13,937 bases of DNA from JBLHGN01 sp047616325 (GTDB lineage Bacteria > Pseudomonadota > Gammaproteobacteria > Pseudomonadales > Cellvibrionaceae): the NCBI GenBank assembly GCA_047616325.1, contig JBLHGN010000070.1, positions 1 to 13,937 on the forward strand, written 5' to 3'. The position numbers were made by a program, and so were the translations under genes. How positions within the stretch are numbered: position 1 is the stretch's first letter; the number at the start of each line of letters is the position of its first letter. A model generated the notes under the pieces. The model was not told the origin of the DNA, ran no database searches, and saw only the letters and a program-made list of their open reading frames with translations. Shown piece after piece: positions 13,440 to 13,937 of the stretch.

Positions 13440-13937
13440 GGCGGGCTAACTTAGGCTGCTCTCTGCTTGATTCTTTCTACTGCCCCCCTGGTGACTTCTG
13501 CTTAAGGTCGTGTTGCCTGCGTTCTATGTTCTCCCTTTATATTATTTCGATCGCTACTTTTCTTCCTAAAGTCGGCGCAAACTGAATGGATCTCACTCTG
13601 GACCATCAAAAATAGCAGTCAGATAGGGGTTGCTTATATTGTTTCGGTTTAAAAACAAAATATTGACACCAAAAAGCAGTGTGTATTTTGATAATGTCCA
13701 GAGTAGATTAGACCATTTGTGGAATATTGACCAATATTTCTTAGGGTTATTGAGTTTTTAAATATATTAAAATAGTGAATCAGTCTTTTATATTCTAGAA
13801 TAATATAGGACTTTTTTTGAAAAGTATCGTTCCTTTCTGTAGTTTCGTTTCAATTGTTATTTTCACACTCTGTCATCAATGTCAATAAATATCAATTTTA
13901 CGTCGTATGCTCTTTATAGCGCGTTGCAATTTTTTTT
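13440..13937. other. AT-rich gene-free region at the right edge
   Basis: No gene was found in these 498 bases on either strand. It becomes very AT-rich after about 13730. It contains a perfect TTGACA (13663-13668) with TATTTT 15 bases later, the inverted repeat AATATTG-AC-CAATATT (13723-13738), the perfect palindrome TATTCTAGAATA (13791-13802), and a 9-bp inverted pair ACTCTGGAC/GTCCAGAGT (13595-13603/13696-13704). No terminator is obvious right after the aminotransferase gene. It may be the upstream control region of a gene beyond the edge. Confidence 0.4.

Noticed and set aside
1..13937. CRISPR array, tRNA/rRNA genes, insertion sequence or prophage parts
   Set aside because: No regularly spaced repeats, no tRNA-like cloverleaf or rRNA sequence, and no transposase, integrase or phage gene could be seen.

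Overview
This window looks like chromosomal DNA from a free-living gammaproteobacterium of the Cellvibrio/Teredinibacter/Saccharophagus kind. That placement is inferred from gene order and protein similarity as I remember the families; no search was run. The core block rplU-rpmA-obgE-proB, with ispB divergent from rplU, is a typical proteobacterial arrangement. Most genes are ordinary housekeeping genes.

Layout from left to right. At 1-66 the start of a minus-strand gene runs off the left edge. A long gene-free stretch follows (67-732). Next come two plus-strand sugar-nucleotide genes, galU (UTP-glucose-1-phosphate uridylyltransferase) and a CpsG/ManB-type phosphomannomutase, ending at a strong bidirectional terminator. 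Facing them on the minus strand is a four-gene operon (5563 to 3112): a small secreted Cys-containing DUF2282 peptide, a DUF692 (MNIO) enzyme, a DUF2063 partner protein and a DoxX-like membrane protein. A terminator separates it from the minus-strand pair ispB-pgi. The divergent ispB/rplU region holds a good minus-strand promoter and an extended inverted repeat in the probable rplU leader. Plus-strand rplU, rpmA, obgE and proB follow. A terminator-like site and a palindrome-rich control region then precede a lone HisC-like aminotransferase, and the last 0.5 kb is AT-rich and gene-free.

The notable system is the DUF2282-DUF692-DUF2063-DoxX operon. It matches the bufferin (buf) class of RiPP pathways, also known as gold-induced gig operons. 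In these, an exported peptide has cysteines converted to copper-binding heterocycles by an MNIO oxidase working with its partner protein. The operon is complete and tightly packed (two 4-bp ATGA overlaps) and is insulated by terminators. It has its own upstream region with a perfect tandem 11-bp repeat, and an 8-bp hairpin between precursor and enzyme genes that could set the precursor:enzyme ratio. The family is already described, so novelty would lie in the control elements and in the exact modification here, not in the existence of the system.

The remaining genes connect metabolically in a loose way. Pgi, the phosphomannomutase and GalU interconvert hexose phosphates and feed nucleotide sugars for surface polysaccharide. 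IspB makes the ubiquinone side chain. L21, L27 and ObgE serve the large ribosomal subunit. ProB starts proline synthesis.
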